DNA of 64,000 nucleotides from the NCBI RefSeq assembly GCF_030580855.1, contig NZ_JAUQOP010000024.1, positions 1 to 64,000 of the forward strand, written 5' to 3'. This document shows positions 25,344 to 32,961 of this stretch, in pieces. The notes under the pieces were generated by a model. It searched no databases, was not told the DNA's origin, and worked only from the letters and a program-made list of their open reading frames with translations. The translations under genes were made by a program, and so were the position numbers. Positions within the stretch are counted from its first letter, which is position 1; every line of letters starts with the position of its first letter. The DNA comes from Pseudomonas citrullilanati (GTDB lineage Bacteria; Pseudomonadota; Gammaproteobacteria; Pseudomonadales; Pseudomonadaceae).

Positions 25344-25452
25344 CACAAACCTGTGGGAGCAAAGCTTGCTCGCGATTGCGCTAAGTCAGTCCGTCACAAT
25401 GTTGACTGATCTGTCGCTATCGCGAGCAAGCTTTGCTCCCACAGGGTTTGTG
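25344..25452. repeat. REP pair between SDR and hydrolase genes
   Basis: CACAAACCTGTGGGAGCAAA (25344 on) through GCTTGCTCGCGAT is mirrored by ATCGCGAGCAAGC and TTTGCTCCCACAGGGTTTGTG ending at 25452. The pairing extends beyond the usual REP core by about ten bases. It lies between convergent genes. Confidence 0.88.
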
Positions 25453-25514
25453 CCGTTTGATCCTTAACTGATGGGCATCAGCGTCCTGCGCCGGGTCTTT
25501 CAGTCAGTACGCGA

Positions 25515-26318
25515 TCAGCCTTTGGAACTGGCCTGCGCCGCTTCGATGATCAGCTCGGCGACTTTCCCCGGGTTGGACGTCATCACCACGTGGGAGGCGC
25601 CTTGGACGGTGACGGTCTTTTTCGAGCCGGCGCGGTCGGCCATGAATTTCAGCGCGGCTTCGGGGATGTTTTTGTCCGCCGAGCCGTAGATGAACCACGA
25701 CGGCGTTTTTTTCCAGGCCGGGTCGCCAGACGCTTCCTTCAATGCAGCCTCGCTGATGGGACGCTGGGTGGCGGCCATCAGGGCCGATTCGGCCGCTGGG
25801 ACGTCGGCGGCGAATTGTTGGCCGAATTTGTCCTGCTGGATGTAGAGGTCTTTGTTGCCGTCGTCCAGCGGCACCGGCGCGGCCAAGGTCGGCCCCAGGG
25901 TGCCGCCCGGGTAGCGACCGGACAGTTCGATGGCGGTTTCGCCTTTGTCCGGCGCGAAGGCCGCGACGTAGACCAGCGCCTTGACCCTGGGGTTGTCGTG
26001 CACCGCGTTGGTGATCACGGCGCCGCCGTAGGAGTGGCCCACGAGGATCACCGGGCCGGCGGTGTGCTCGACGATGTCGGCAACATAATCGGCGTCCTGC
26101 TTCACGCCGCGCAGCGGGTTGGCCGCCGCGACGACCGGGTAACCCTGGTTCAGCAATTGGGCGGCGACGCCATTCCAACTGGACGATTCGGCAAAGGCGC
26201 CATGCACCAGCACGACGGTGGGCTTGGCGGCGTCGGGTTGCGCGGCGACGCTATGCAGCGATGTCAGAGCCACGGCTGCGGTGATGGTGGCGGCCAAGAG
26301 TGATTTGATAGTAGGCAT
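25515..26318 (-). CDS. Secreted alpha/beta-hydrolase
   Basis: A 267-residue hydrolase with a signal peptide (start MPTIKSLLAATITAAVALTS, cleavage near AAQ). The oxyanion-hole motif VLVHGAF and the nucleophile elbow GHSYGG (near residue 107) are plain. The acid is probably the Asp in YGSADKNIP, and the His is in GASHVVMTSNP near the end. This group is often labelled as salicylate esterase-like or non-heme haloperoxidase-like, with unproved substrates. I chose ATG 26318 because AAGGA is six bases upstream; ATG 26324 abuts that sequence. A 27-codon gene lies just upstream on the same strand. Confidence 0.9.
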   Translation of the reverse strand: MPTIKSLLAATITAAVALTSLHSVAAQPDAAKPTVVLVHGAFAESSSWNGVAAQLLNQGYPVVAAANPLRGVKQDADYVADIVEHTAGPVILVGHSYGGAVITNAVHDNPRVKALVYVAAFAPDKGETAIELSGRYPGGTLGPTLAAPVPLDDGNKDLYIQQDKFGQQFAADVPAAESALMAATQRPISEAALKEASGDPAWKKTPSWFIYGSADKNIPEAALKFMADRAGSKKTVTVQGASHVVMTSNPGKVAELIIEAAQASSKG

Positions 26319-26359
26319 GATCATTCCTTTTCATTCATTGATTGGAGGGAGCGACGGGC

Positions 26360-26443
26360 TTACTTGCCCAGGAAGTCCAACAGGTCCTGGTTGAGGCGGT
26401 CCTTGTGGGTGTCGGCCTGAGAGGTAGGGATGCTATTGCTCAT
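26360..26443 (-). CDS. Small peptide gene (27 codons)
   Basis: ATG 26443 follows AAGGAAGCAAAA, a good ribosome site, and opens a 27-codon frame, MSNSIPTSQADTHKD then RLNQDLLDFLGK, ending 41 bases before the hydrolase start. The peptide is hydrophilic and helix-prone and has no signal sequence. I do not recognise it. It lies between the hydrolase and the ferric-reductase-like gene on the same strand and is probably co-transcribed. It could be a coupling or leader peptide; the codon use (CTGGGC, GACCTG) is that of a real Pseudomonas gene. Confidence 0.6.
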   Translation of the reverse strand: MSNSIPTSQADTHKDRLNQDLLDFLGK

Positions 26444-26532
26444 TTTTGCTTCCTTGTTTTTAGGCAGCCGGGATGACTGCTTCTGAGAATGTGTGAACGA
26501 CCAGGTCGTGCCTGTTGCGGATCGCGGGTCTG

Positions 26533-27180
26533 TCAGGAGGCGACTGCCGCTCGGCGCATCGACGCTTGCCTGGCTTGGCTGCGCTTGTTGGCGATGGCCA
26601 GCTTGCCGACCAGTCGGATCGCCACGGCGGCGCAGGTAAGGCCGAAGGGCAGCACGTACCAGTCGCTCATCGGGATGCGTTTGAAGTTGGAGAAGGCGAA
26701 CACGGCGGCGATGACCCACATGCCGGTGACGTGCAAGGCCTTCCAGGCCTTGGGGCCCAGCAGTCGGGCGGGGCCTTTGAATGACGTCAGCGCCATCAGC
26801 AGGATGAAGGCGTAGGCGGTCCCGCCCGGGATGTTGTTGGCAACGGTGCGACCCGGCCAGAATTCGATATTGAGCTGCCCATACCCGTAGATCAGCACGG
26901 CATGCACCAGGTGGGAGAAGGCAAAGGCCAGGCCGATGAAGCGCCGCTCACGCACCAGCGCCTTGGAGAACGCCGAAGGCACCAGCACGGCAAAGGCCGA
27001 CGCGGTGAACGCGACCAGGAACAAGGCGAAGGAGGAACGGGCGGTGGCGCGAATGGCGCTGCGCAGCCCCTCGACCAGGTCGGGTTGTACAGCGACAGCC
27101 GTAATGCTCATCGCCACCACCAGGGCGGCGATCAGGCCGAACAGCGGCCAGCCTTGGGGACGGTAGGATTGGATCGTCAT
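26533..27180 (-). CDS. Ferric reductase-like transmembrane protein
   Basis: A 215-residue integral membrane protein with six hydrophobic helices. The start at ATG 27180 (MTIQSYRPQGWPL) follows GGAG by eight bases; a longer frame from 27252 lacks such a site. His residues that could bind heme are in FSHLVHAVLIYG and KALHVTGMWV, the pattern of the ferric reductase/YedZ-like cytochrome b domain. No flavin or NAD domain is attached. It is in the same direction as the hydrolase and the two-component system, and the group may be regulated together. Confidence 0.78.
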   Translation of the reverse strand: MTIQSYRPQGWPLFGLIAALVVAMSITAVAVQPDLVEGLRSAIRATARSSFALFLVAFTASAFAVLVPSAFSKALVRERRFIGLAFAFSHLVHAVLIYGYGQLNIEFWPGRTVANNIPGGTAYAFILLMALTSFKGPARLLGPKAWKALHVTGMWVIAAVFAFSNFKRIPMSDWYVLPFGLTCAAVAIRLVGKLAIANKRSQARQASMRRAAVAS

Positions 27181-27393
27181 GGCAAGTTCTCCGGTAGTCA
27201 GGGCTCGCCGTTCGGGGATCCGGTGGCGAGTCGATGGGGAGAATTCTTGCAAGGGGATGTATACCGGCTATGTTCGAAAACCGGTGGTTATGCGTTCTTT
27301 TGAGTACGCCAATGCGCTGGATACAATGGCTTACAAACCCGGGTCCACGAACCCGGTCGCGGGGGCTGCACAGGGGTGTACAGCCCGCGGGGC

Positions 27394-28707
27394 CTATCGT
27401 TGGGGCACGAAGTCGAGGGTCACGCAAAGACCGCCGCCGTCGCGGTTGCGCAGGCTCAGTGAACCGCCAATCGCCACGGCCAACTGCTGGGCGATGGCCA
27501 GGCCCAGGCCGGTGCCGCCGGTGCTGCGGTTGCGTGAGCTTTCCACGCGATAGAACGGCTTGACCACCTCCGCCAGGACCTCCTCGGGAATGCCCGGGCC
27601 TCGGTCAAGCACACGGATCGAAACGCCCGTGTTCGCGTCGCCGGCGATTTCCACTTCGGCGGTGCCGGCGTACTTCAGCGCGTTATCCACCAGGTTCACC
27701 AGGATCCGGCGCAAGGCATGGGGCCGTGTCTCGATGACCGCGCCGTTCTTGCCGCGCAGGCTGACCTCCCGCCCGGTGTCCTGGTAGTCACACACCAGGC
27801 TGTCGAGAAAGGAATCCAGGCTAATGCGGCAACTGGCCTCGGTCGCACCATGGACGCTGCGGGCGTAAGCGACCCCCTCGCGCACCAGGTGCTCGATTTC
27901 GTTCAGGTCGTTGCCCAGCTTGTCTTTCTCCACCGAGTCGTCCATGAACTCGGCGCGCAGCTTCATGCGCGTGATGGGCGTCTGCAAGTCATGGGAAATG
28001 GCCGCCAGCAACTGCATGCGTTCTTTCAGGTACGCGGCGATGCGCGCCTGCATGCTGTTGAAGGCCCGGGCCGCGTAGGCCACTTCCCGTGGGCCGCTTT
28101 CATCCAACTGCACGGGGTGGGCGTTCGGGTCGAGGTTCTCGACCGCCTCGGCCAGGCGGCTGAGCGGGCGTATCGCGATGCGCACGGCCAGCCAGGTGCA
28201 GCCGATGATCAACACCAGCTGACCGAACAGGACGAAGGGCAACCAGGGTGACAGCGGCCGGACCGAAGGGCGCACATCGATGGTGACCGGGCTGCCGTCC
28301 GCCAGCCGCACCTGAGCCTGGAAATGCTGGAATGGCCCCGGGATCTCAACAAGCGTCAGGTCGTAGTCGCGGCCCAGCGCGACTTGAAGGGATTGCGCCG
28401 CCGTCGCCGCGAGATCGTTCGAAGTGAGTGGAATGCCAGGATCATGTTCGCGCAGCAAATAGTCATAGTTGCGGCGCTGCAGACGTTTGGTCCATGCCAG
28501 ACGCTCGGCCGCCGGCAGACGGTCGAGGATGGCGATGGACGTCGCCGTGTCGTGTTCGAAATTGCCCAGCATGGCCGTCTTGGTGCTTTCGTAGCGTTCG
28601 TAATACTGGGCGGCGAACGTCAGGGCCTGGGCGAGTATCAGACCGACAAGGAACACCAGCCACAACCGCGAGGCCAGCGTGCGGGGCCATTGCAAGGCGA
28701 GCTTCAT
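27394..28707 (-). CDS. Sensor histidine kinase
   Basis: An inner-membrane sensor kinase of 437 residues. Two membrane helices (about residues 11-33 and 160-182) flank a periplasmic domain of about 125 residues. These are followed by HAMP, the H-box AAISHDLQTPITRMKLRAEF (phospho-His near residue 240), the N-box LVNLVDNALKYA, and G-boxes DRGPGIPEE and GGTGLGLAI. The stop is at 27394 after VTLDFVPQR. Its start overlaps the stop of the response regulator gene (ATGA), so the pair is translationally coupled. The signal is unknown; the periplasmic domain is not of a type I recognise. Confidence 0.95.
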   Translation of the reverse strand: MKLALQWPRTLASRLWLVFLVGLILAQALTFAAQYYERYESTKTAMLGNFEHDTATSIAILDRLPAAERLAWTKRLQRRNYDYLLREHDPGIPLTSNDLAATAAQSLQVALGRDYDLTLVEIPGPFQHFQAQVRLADGSPVTIDVRPSVRPLSPWLPFVLFGQLVLIIGCTWLAVRIAIRPLSRLAEAVENLDPNAHPVQLDESGPREVAYAARAFNSMQARIAAYLKERMQLLAAISHDLQTPITRMKLRAEFMDDSVEKDKLGNDLNEIEHLVREGVAYARSVHGATEASCRISLDSFLDSLVCDYQDTGREVSLRGKNGAVIETRPHALRRILVNLVDNALKYAGTAEVEIAGDANTGVSIRVLDRGPGIPEEVLAEVVKPFYRVESSRNRSTGGTGLGLAIAQQLAVAIGGSLSLRNRDGGGLCVTLDFVPQR

Positions 28708-29444
28708 GACTGCTCCCCAAGCACTTCGACGGCAAAGGTAAAGACATAGCCTTCATTGCGCACGGTCTTCAGGTAGAGCGGTTCGCGGGCGTCATCCAGC
28801 AAGCGCTGGCGCACGCGGCTGACCAGCAGGTCAATGGAACGGTCGAAGATGTCCGCGTCGCGGCCCTGGGTGAGGTTGAGCAACTGGTCGCGACTCAGCA
28901 CCCGCTGGGGATGATCGAGAAATACCCGCAACAGCCTGTATTCGGCACCGCTCAGCGAAACGAGCGTGTCGTCTTCATCGAGCAGGTGGCGGGCAGTGGT
29001 GTCGAGGCGCCAGCGGCCGAACTTGAGCATTCGGCCGCTTTCGGAGACGACGAAGTTGGGCGGCAGCATGCGGGTCCGCCGCAGCACGGCGTTGATGCGC
29101 GCGAGTAGCTCCCGGGCGGCGAAGGGTTTGGCCAGGTAGTCGTCGGCGCCCATTTCCAGGCCGATGATGCGGTCGGTCTCGTCGGTGCGCGCCGTCAGCA
29201 TCAGCACGGGCGTGGCCTTATGCTTGCCGGCGCGCAGTTCGCGGCACAGCAGCAGCCCGTCATCCCCCGGCAGCATGATGTCGAGCACGATCAGGTCCAC
29301 CTGGTTGGTTTCGAGAAAGGCCCGCATCTGGCGGCCATCGGCGACCACGGTGGTGCGCAGGCCATTCTTCTTCAGGTAGTTGCCAACCAGCTCCCTGATC
29401 TCCCGATCATCATCCACGATCAATACGTGATCGACATGTTCCAT
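28704..29444 (-). CDS. OmpR-family response regulator
   Basis: DNA-binding partner of the kinase downstream, 246 residues. ATG 29444 (MEHVDHVLIVDDD) follows GGGAGCAGGGC; the frame is open 75 bases further but without a ribosome site. Receiver landmarks are VDDDREIRE, the phospho-Asp in LIVLDIMLPGDDG (near residue 55), the Thr in VLMLTARTDE and the Lys in YLAKPFAARE. The C-terminal winged helix has LSGAEYRLLRVFLDHPQRVL and the ending VRNEGYVF. It is divergent from the DUF2790 gene, a plausible target. Direct repeats upstream could be its own binding site. Confidence 0.95.
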   Translation of the reverse strand: MEHVDHVLIVDDDREIRELVGNYLKKNGLRTTVVADGRQMRAFLETNQVDLIVLDIMLPGDDGLLLCRELRAGKHKATPVLMLTARTDETDRIIGLEMGADDYLAKPFAARELLARINAVLRRTRMLPPNFVVSESGRMLKFGRWRLDTTARHLLDEDDTLVSLSGAEYRLLRVFLDHPQRVLSRDQLLNLTQGRDADIFDRSIDLLVSRVRQRLLDDAREPLYLKTVRNEGYVFTFAVEVLGEQS

Positions 29445-29476
29445 GCCCTGCTCCCCGACGCAAAAAGAGTGGCGAT

Positions 29477-29494
29477 TGTATCGCTCTGTATCGC
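29477..29494. promoter_or_regulatory. Direct repeat TGTATCGC x2, candidate response-regulator site
   Basis: TGTATCGC occurs at 29477-29484 and 29487-29494, exactly one helical turn apart, 33 bases upstream of the response regulator start. OmpR-family regulators bind head-to-tail repeats with 10-11 base spacing, so this is a good autoregulation candidate. Confidence 0.45.
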
Positions 29495-29633
29495 AACCCA
29501 CCTCAGATACGTAACCCATCCAACCGAGGCATTTCTCGACACAGCCGAGATACCTCGCGGGCCTTTAATGAGCCCATCGAGACAACACGAATCGCCTCGA
29601 TGAAACCATCGAACTCATTGAAGGAAAACGACC

Positions 29634-29900
29634 ATGAACCTGAAGAACATCGCTGCCGCTTGCCTGATCACCGCCCTGGGCGCCGTCGCATTACCCGCCA
29701 TGGCCCAGGACAAAACAGCCGGCGAAACCTATTCCTACGGCAGTCACCTGGATATCGCAAAAGTGGTTTCGCTGAGCGAAGACGGTGGCCAAGACTGCGG
29801 CTTGGTGAATGCGCAACTTACCTATCTCGATTCAATGGGTGATCAGAAAGCCCTGACGTACCTCAAGCATGCAGCCGACTGCAACAATCAAGGGAGCTGA
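29634..29900 (+). CDS. DUF2790 secreted small protein
   Basis: An 88-residue precursor with a signal peptide (MNLKNIAAACLITALGAVAL, cleavage after AMA near residue 24). The mature part YSYGSHLDIAKVVSLSEDGG then CGLVNAQLTYLDSMGD matches the DUF2790 family, with two Cys that could form a disulfide. AAGGAAAACGACC precedes the ATG. It is divergent from the response regulator across about 190 bases. DUF2790 genes occur in several copies in Pseudomonas, often next to two-component systems; their function is unknown. Confidence 0.88.
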   Translation: MNLKNIAAACLITALGAVALPAMAQDKTAGETYSYGSHLDIAKVVSLSEDGGQDCGLVNAQLTYLDSMGDQKALTYLKHAADCNNQGS

Positions 29901-29957
29901 AGTGTGGCTCAGAAATGGCGGTCCAGCTTTTTCAGAGGCCGCCTCATTTCCACCAGA

Positions 29958-30178
29958 TAGCTATCGCGAGCAAGCTCCACACCGGGCGGTGAACACAACA
30001 TCTGCAACACCGCCACTCCTTGTGGGAGCGGGCTTGCTCGCGAAAGCAGTGGGTCAGCTTGCATCAATATTGAATGTGCCGCCCCCTTCGCGAGCAAGCC
30101 CGCTCCCACACTGGATGGTGGTGAACACACCATCTGCAACAACCCCGATCTTCTGTGGGAGCGAGCTTGCTCGCGATG
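29958..30178. repeat. REP cluster between DUF2790 and DUF6124 copy B
   Basis: It contains a half REP (TATCGCGAGCAAGC near 29961), a full inverted pair from GTGGGAGCGGGCTTGCTCGC (30022 on) to its mirror ending at 30109, and another single element GTGGGAGCGAGCTTGCTCGC at 30155. The odd number of elements suggests partial loss or serial insertion. Confidence 0.85.
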
Positions 30179-30204
30179 AAATCACCTCTGTTCCGGCGCA
30201 GAAA

Positions 30205-30569
30205 AAGCCACCCGCATCGCCAAAAACCCTCTCTCCTACAGCCCTCACCTACACCCTACCAGCAAGCTACGCATCCTTGCGCCTTTGCCTACAACTACGC
30301 CAGAATCCGCCCGCTTGTGCGCCCTGTCCCCGGGTTCTATTGTCTTCCTGCCACTGCCCATCAGTGGTCGGGTTTAGTAGCCCGGTTCAGGATACGGTCG
30401 CATGAGTCTCATCAGTCGGGCATTGCCTGCACTCGATGGTGGCTGTGCGCATGGCGCCCTCGGGCGCGCCGGGTTTTCGTTTCCTACCGGTCTACTAACT
30501 TGCGCACAGCTGCCTCCCTTTCGTTTAGTAGCGAGACGGTGGCGGCCTACTAACAAAGGAAACGTGAAA
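30205..30569 (+). promoter_or_regulatory. Structured leader (candidate cis-regulatory RNA) of DUF6124 gene, copy B
   Basis: Paralogue of the 21060-21423 leader with the same elements in the same order: the TTGTGC/TATTGT promoter candidate, hairpin CCACTG-CCCAT-CAGTGG (30351-30367), a hairpin with TTTAGTAG in the loop (30369-30384), the long stem GGCTGTGCGCA/TGCGCACAGC (30441-30451 with 30501-30510) enclosing GCGCC-CTCG-GGCGC, CTACTAA (30492-30498), and TTTAGTAG (30524-30531). Here a fourth motif, CTACTAA (30547-30553), directly precedes the ribosome site AAAGGA (30555-30560), so pairing of TTTAGTAG with it could hide the site. Confidence 0.68.
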
Positions 30570-30932
30570 ATGTTCAAAGCAACTCCAAATCCCCCAGACG
30601 CAGCCCCCTCCCCACAATCCGCAAAATCCAAAGCCAAACAGCAAGACGAAACCACCAAACGGGTGCTCGATCACTACTTGCTACCGAAGCCGGATAAATC
30701 CCAAGACGAGCCCAAACCGGGGCAGGTTTTCACCATTGTGAAAGGCCTAGACAACGAATGCTTGCTCGCCAATCTCAGTGAGACGCTGGCTTCGGCTGAT
30801 GCGATGGTGAGTGACTTGGCGTTTGATCTGGAGGGATCGAGGCGCCATGTGGCGCTTGGGGTACAGCAGTTGATTGAGTTGAGTTCGTTGCTGGCGAATC
30901 GGGTGTTGGATAACGTGGAGCCGCGGCAGTAG
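30570..30932 (+). CDS. DUF6124-like small protein, copy B
   Basis: A 120-residue paralogue of the 21424 gene, starting MFKATPNPPDAAPSPQ, with nearly identical SAKSKAKQQDETT and C-terminal helices (LASADAMVSDLAFDLEGS, LSSLLANRVLDNVEPRQ). AAAGGA lies nine bases before the ATG. Substitutions against copy A are mostly silent or conservative, which suggests selection on the protein. The gene ends 22 bases before a strong terminator. Beside it on the opposite strand is a decayed copy of the 159-residue gene that also neighbours copy A. Function unknown. Confidence 0.8.
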   Translation: MFKATPNPPDAAPSPQSAKSKAKQQDETTKRVLDHYLLPKPDKSQDEPKPGQVFTIVKGLDNECLLANLSETLASADAMVSDLAFDLEGSRRHVALGVQQLIELSSLLANRVLDNVEPRQ

Positions 30933-30950
30933 GATTTTTTTCCCAACGAG

Positions 30951-30978
30951 AAAACCCGACGTTTTGCGTCGGGTTTTT
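30951..30978 (+). terminator. Terminator of DUF6124 copy B
   Basis: CCCGACG (30955-30961) and CGTCGGG (30967-30973) form the stem, followed by TTTTT; AAAA precedes it. Confidence 0.88.
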
Positions 30979-31016
30979 GGTTTTCTATATGTGAAAGCGG
31001 ACGAATAAGGCTCTAG

Positions 31017-31160
31017 CTATTCACCACTATGCTTCGTAAGCGATAGCTCCATACGGCCAATTGCAACCGCGCAGGCTCCGCGCACGCTGTCGATGAGGGT
31101 GATTTGCGAGACGTTGAAGACGATCCCGTGATTGCCCATGTATTGGAAAGTCCCGTATGG
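31017..31160 (-). pseudogene. Decayed copy of the 159-residue gene at 20450
   Basis: Read on the minus strand, the frame gives TFQYMGNHGIVFNVSQITLI followed by DSVRGA, aligning with the N-terminal 30 residues of the gene at 20450-20929. It then diverges and stops at 31017-31019. There is no intact start and over 100 codons are absent. Its place beside DUF6124 copy B mirrors the arrangement at copy A, though on the other side of the gene. Confidence 0.8.
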
Positions 31161-31190
31161 GCCGACGCTTGTTCGGGAACATTGCAGGCT

Positions 31191-32354
31191 TCATACCTGT
31201 CGACGCATATATTCCGCAAAAAGTGGAACGGTAAAATTCAGGTAACCATGATCTGTGCTGTAGATCATGCCCTTGGAAATGATGTTGGCACGAGTCGGTC
31301 CAAGCGATGATTGAGGACGTCCCATCGCTTTCGCAATATCAGCGATGGCATAAGGGCCGTCACCAAGCCCGGACATGGTCTTCACAAACTGCACTTCCGA
31401 AGGTGTGAGCCGATCAATGCGGACCCTGAAGAAACCCGCGTCAAGAGAGGCCAATGTCTCCGAATAAGAATGCTCGACATCGTCAACAGTAATTTCAGGC
31501 CCCTCGGCAATATTCCATGCCGTGGATGCCCATTCTTGAAGGAAGAAAGGATAGCCCTGCGTCCGCTCAACGATATTGCCCAGCGCTGCAGCATTGATTG
31601 AAGCGTCCTCCTCCACGATTGGCTTTTGAACAGCTTGAGTCGCAGACACTTGATCAAGCGGCCCCACTTCCGGGTAAAGGAAAAGCCGCTCCGCATATGA
31701 CTTCGCTTCACCCGCCAGCCGGGCGACTTGCGGAAGACCAGCACCGACCAGCAGCACCGGAAGCCCTTCTTGCGACATGCGATGGATAGAGACAATCAAT
31801 GCCGATAGATCTGCTTCGGTGAGGTATTGCACTTCATCGATGAGCAGAATCCAGCCTTTGCCGGCGGCCTGTGCCGCTTCGCCTATTACGGTGAAAAGAT
31901 CTGGCAGATCATATTGAAGATTTCCGCTATCCGCGAGTCCAGGCTCAGGCTCAACACCGACCTCAATACCGCCGATATCAATCTTGAAGATTGATGCAAA
32001 GCCGCGAAGACCTTTCAGCCCACGATTAGCAATTTGCTTGGCGGCCTCAAGGCCGGAAAGCGCGCGCATGACTTTTCGCATCTCAGGATAGATAAGACGT
32101 GCAAGGCTTTCGCGTTCTGGCAACTCCACCTTGGAGACGAGAAGACCTGCCTCCTTCGCAATTTTTCCTATCTCGTTCAACAGAACCGTCTTACCCGTGC
32201 CTCTCAACCCAAGGAGCATGATGGAACGAGCGCTTCGCCCATTGATGGCCCGTCCGCAGGCAATTCTTGCATCCTCAAGAATCAGATCGCGTCCCGCCAG
32301 TTCAGGGGGCCTGCTGCCCGCACCGGGTGCAAACGGATTACGGTAGGGATCCAT
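31191..32354 (-). CDS. AAA ATPase with C-terminal winged helix
   Basis: A 387-residue P-loop ATPase of the Cdc6/Orc1-like or archaeal-ATPase type that occurs as a single gene in many bacteria. Walker A is GLRGTGKT (near residue 53), Walker B is WILLIDEVQ (near 173), and a sensor region follows at VLLVGAGLPQ. A C-terminal winged-helix part is suggested by LTPSEVQFVKTMSGL and IADIAKAMGRPQSSLG. The start ATG 32354 (MDPYRNPFAPGAG) has GAGG seven bases before it. No partner gene is adjacent. Codon use is somewhat less GC-biased than that of neighbours, as in acquired genes. The role is unknown; defence or regulatory functions are only guesses. Confidence 0.85.
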   Translation of the reverse strand: MDPYRNPFAPGAGSRPPELAGRDLILEDARIACGRAINGRSARSIMLLGLRGTGKTVLLNEIGKIAKEAGLLVSKVELPERESLARLIYPEMRKVMRALSGLEAAKQIANRGLKGLRGFASIFKIDIGGIEVGVEPEPGLADSGNLQYDLPDLFTVIGEAAQAAGKGWILLIDEVQYLTEADLSALIVSIHRMSQEGLPVLLVGAGLPQVARLAGEAKSYAERLFLYPEVGPLDQVSATQAVQKPIVEEDASINAAALGNIVERTQGYPFFLQEWASTAWNIAEGPEITVDDVEHSYSETLASLDAGFFRVRIDRLTPSEVQFVKTMSGLGDGPYAIADIAKAMGRPQSSLGPTRANIISKGMIYSTDHGYLNFTVPLFAEYMRRQV

Positions 32355-32394
32355 GTCGGCCTCACAAAGTAACGAAATCTATATAAAGATAGCC

Positions 32395-32439
32395 AAAGCT
32401 AGCTCAAATACCTATCTTTTGCTATAGATTGCTAGCTTT
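32395..32439. promoter_or_regulatory. Inverted repeat upstream of the AAA ATPase gene
   Basis: AAAGCTAGC (32395-32403) and GCTAGCTTT (32431-32439) are perfect inverted repeats 27 bases apart in an AT-rich stretch, 41-85 bases before the ATPase start. This could be an operator, possibly for the gene's own winged-helix product. Confidence 0.45.
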
Positions 32440-32961
32440 AAGTAGAAGCGGATTTATTTCTGATGTTTTCCATGAGTGCTTCGCACTCAAGCGGGAGCAA
32501 GCTCCCTCGCCACGGGTGCGTAGCCTTCAGGTATGGCGGTCCAGCTTTTTCAGGAACACGGTCATTTCTTTTTCGGCCTGTTTGTCGCCGTGGGCGCGGC
32601 GGCTTCCTAGATGGCTATCGCGGGCAAGCCTTGCTCCCACAGGTATCTCCACTGCTCACAAATGCTGTGAACAACGCCAATCCTCTGTGGGAGCAAGGCT
32701 TGCCCGCGATGAGGCCCTTCCTGTCAATGCACAGTCTGGATCGGAAGAAACTCAACCCCACATGGAACAGCTTCTCGACGTCGTGTATTACGCCATAGCC
32801 CCATAGACCGCTCGGGAAGCGGCCCAAGGCAAGAAATAACCAGGCTGGTGTTTTACACCCAAGCGTCGTTAGCCACTCCAATCAATTGAACAGCCTCCTC
32901 TTCCGAAGGCTCGCTTGGCCCTGAGCGGACCGTCCTTCTCTGACCCTGATGACGTCAGCAT
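32440..32961. other. Intergenic region with REPs and a gene remnant
   Basis: About 520 bases without a credible gene. It has a half REP near 32492-32515, a minus-strand remnant at about 32529-32610 reading DKQAEKEMTVFLKKLDRH then a stop, and the REP pair at 32616. A similar remnant ending (PLKKLDRHF) occurs at 29908-29950. The rest shows nothing I can name. Confidence 0.5.
32616..32710. repeat. REP pair upstream of the acetyltransferase region
   Basis: TATCGCGGGCAAGCCTTGCTCCCACAG (32616 on) is mirrored by CTGTGGGAGCAAGGCTTGCCCGCGA ending at about 32710. It is the GTGGGAGC class with variant AAGCCTTGC core. Confidence 0.85.

Noticed and set aside
29869..30405. 178-codon frame through the REP cluster and the leader of copy B
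   Set aside because: It translates REP palindromes and the structured leader; there is no ribosome site.
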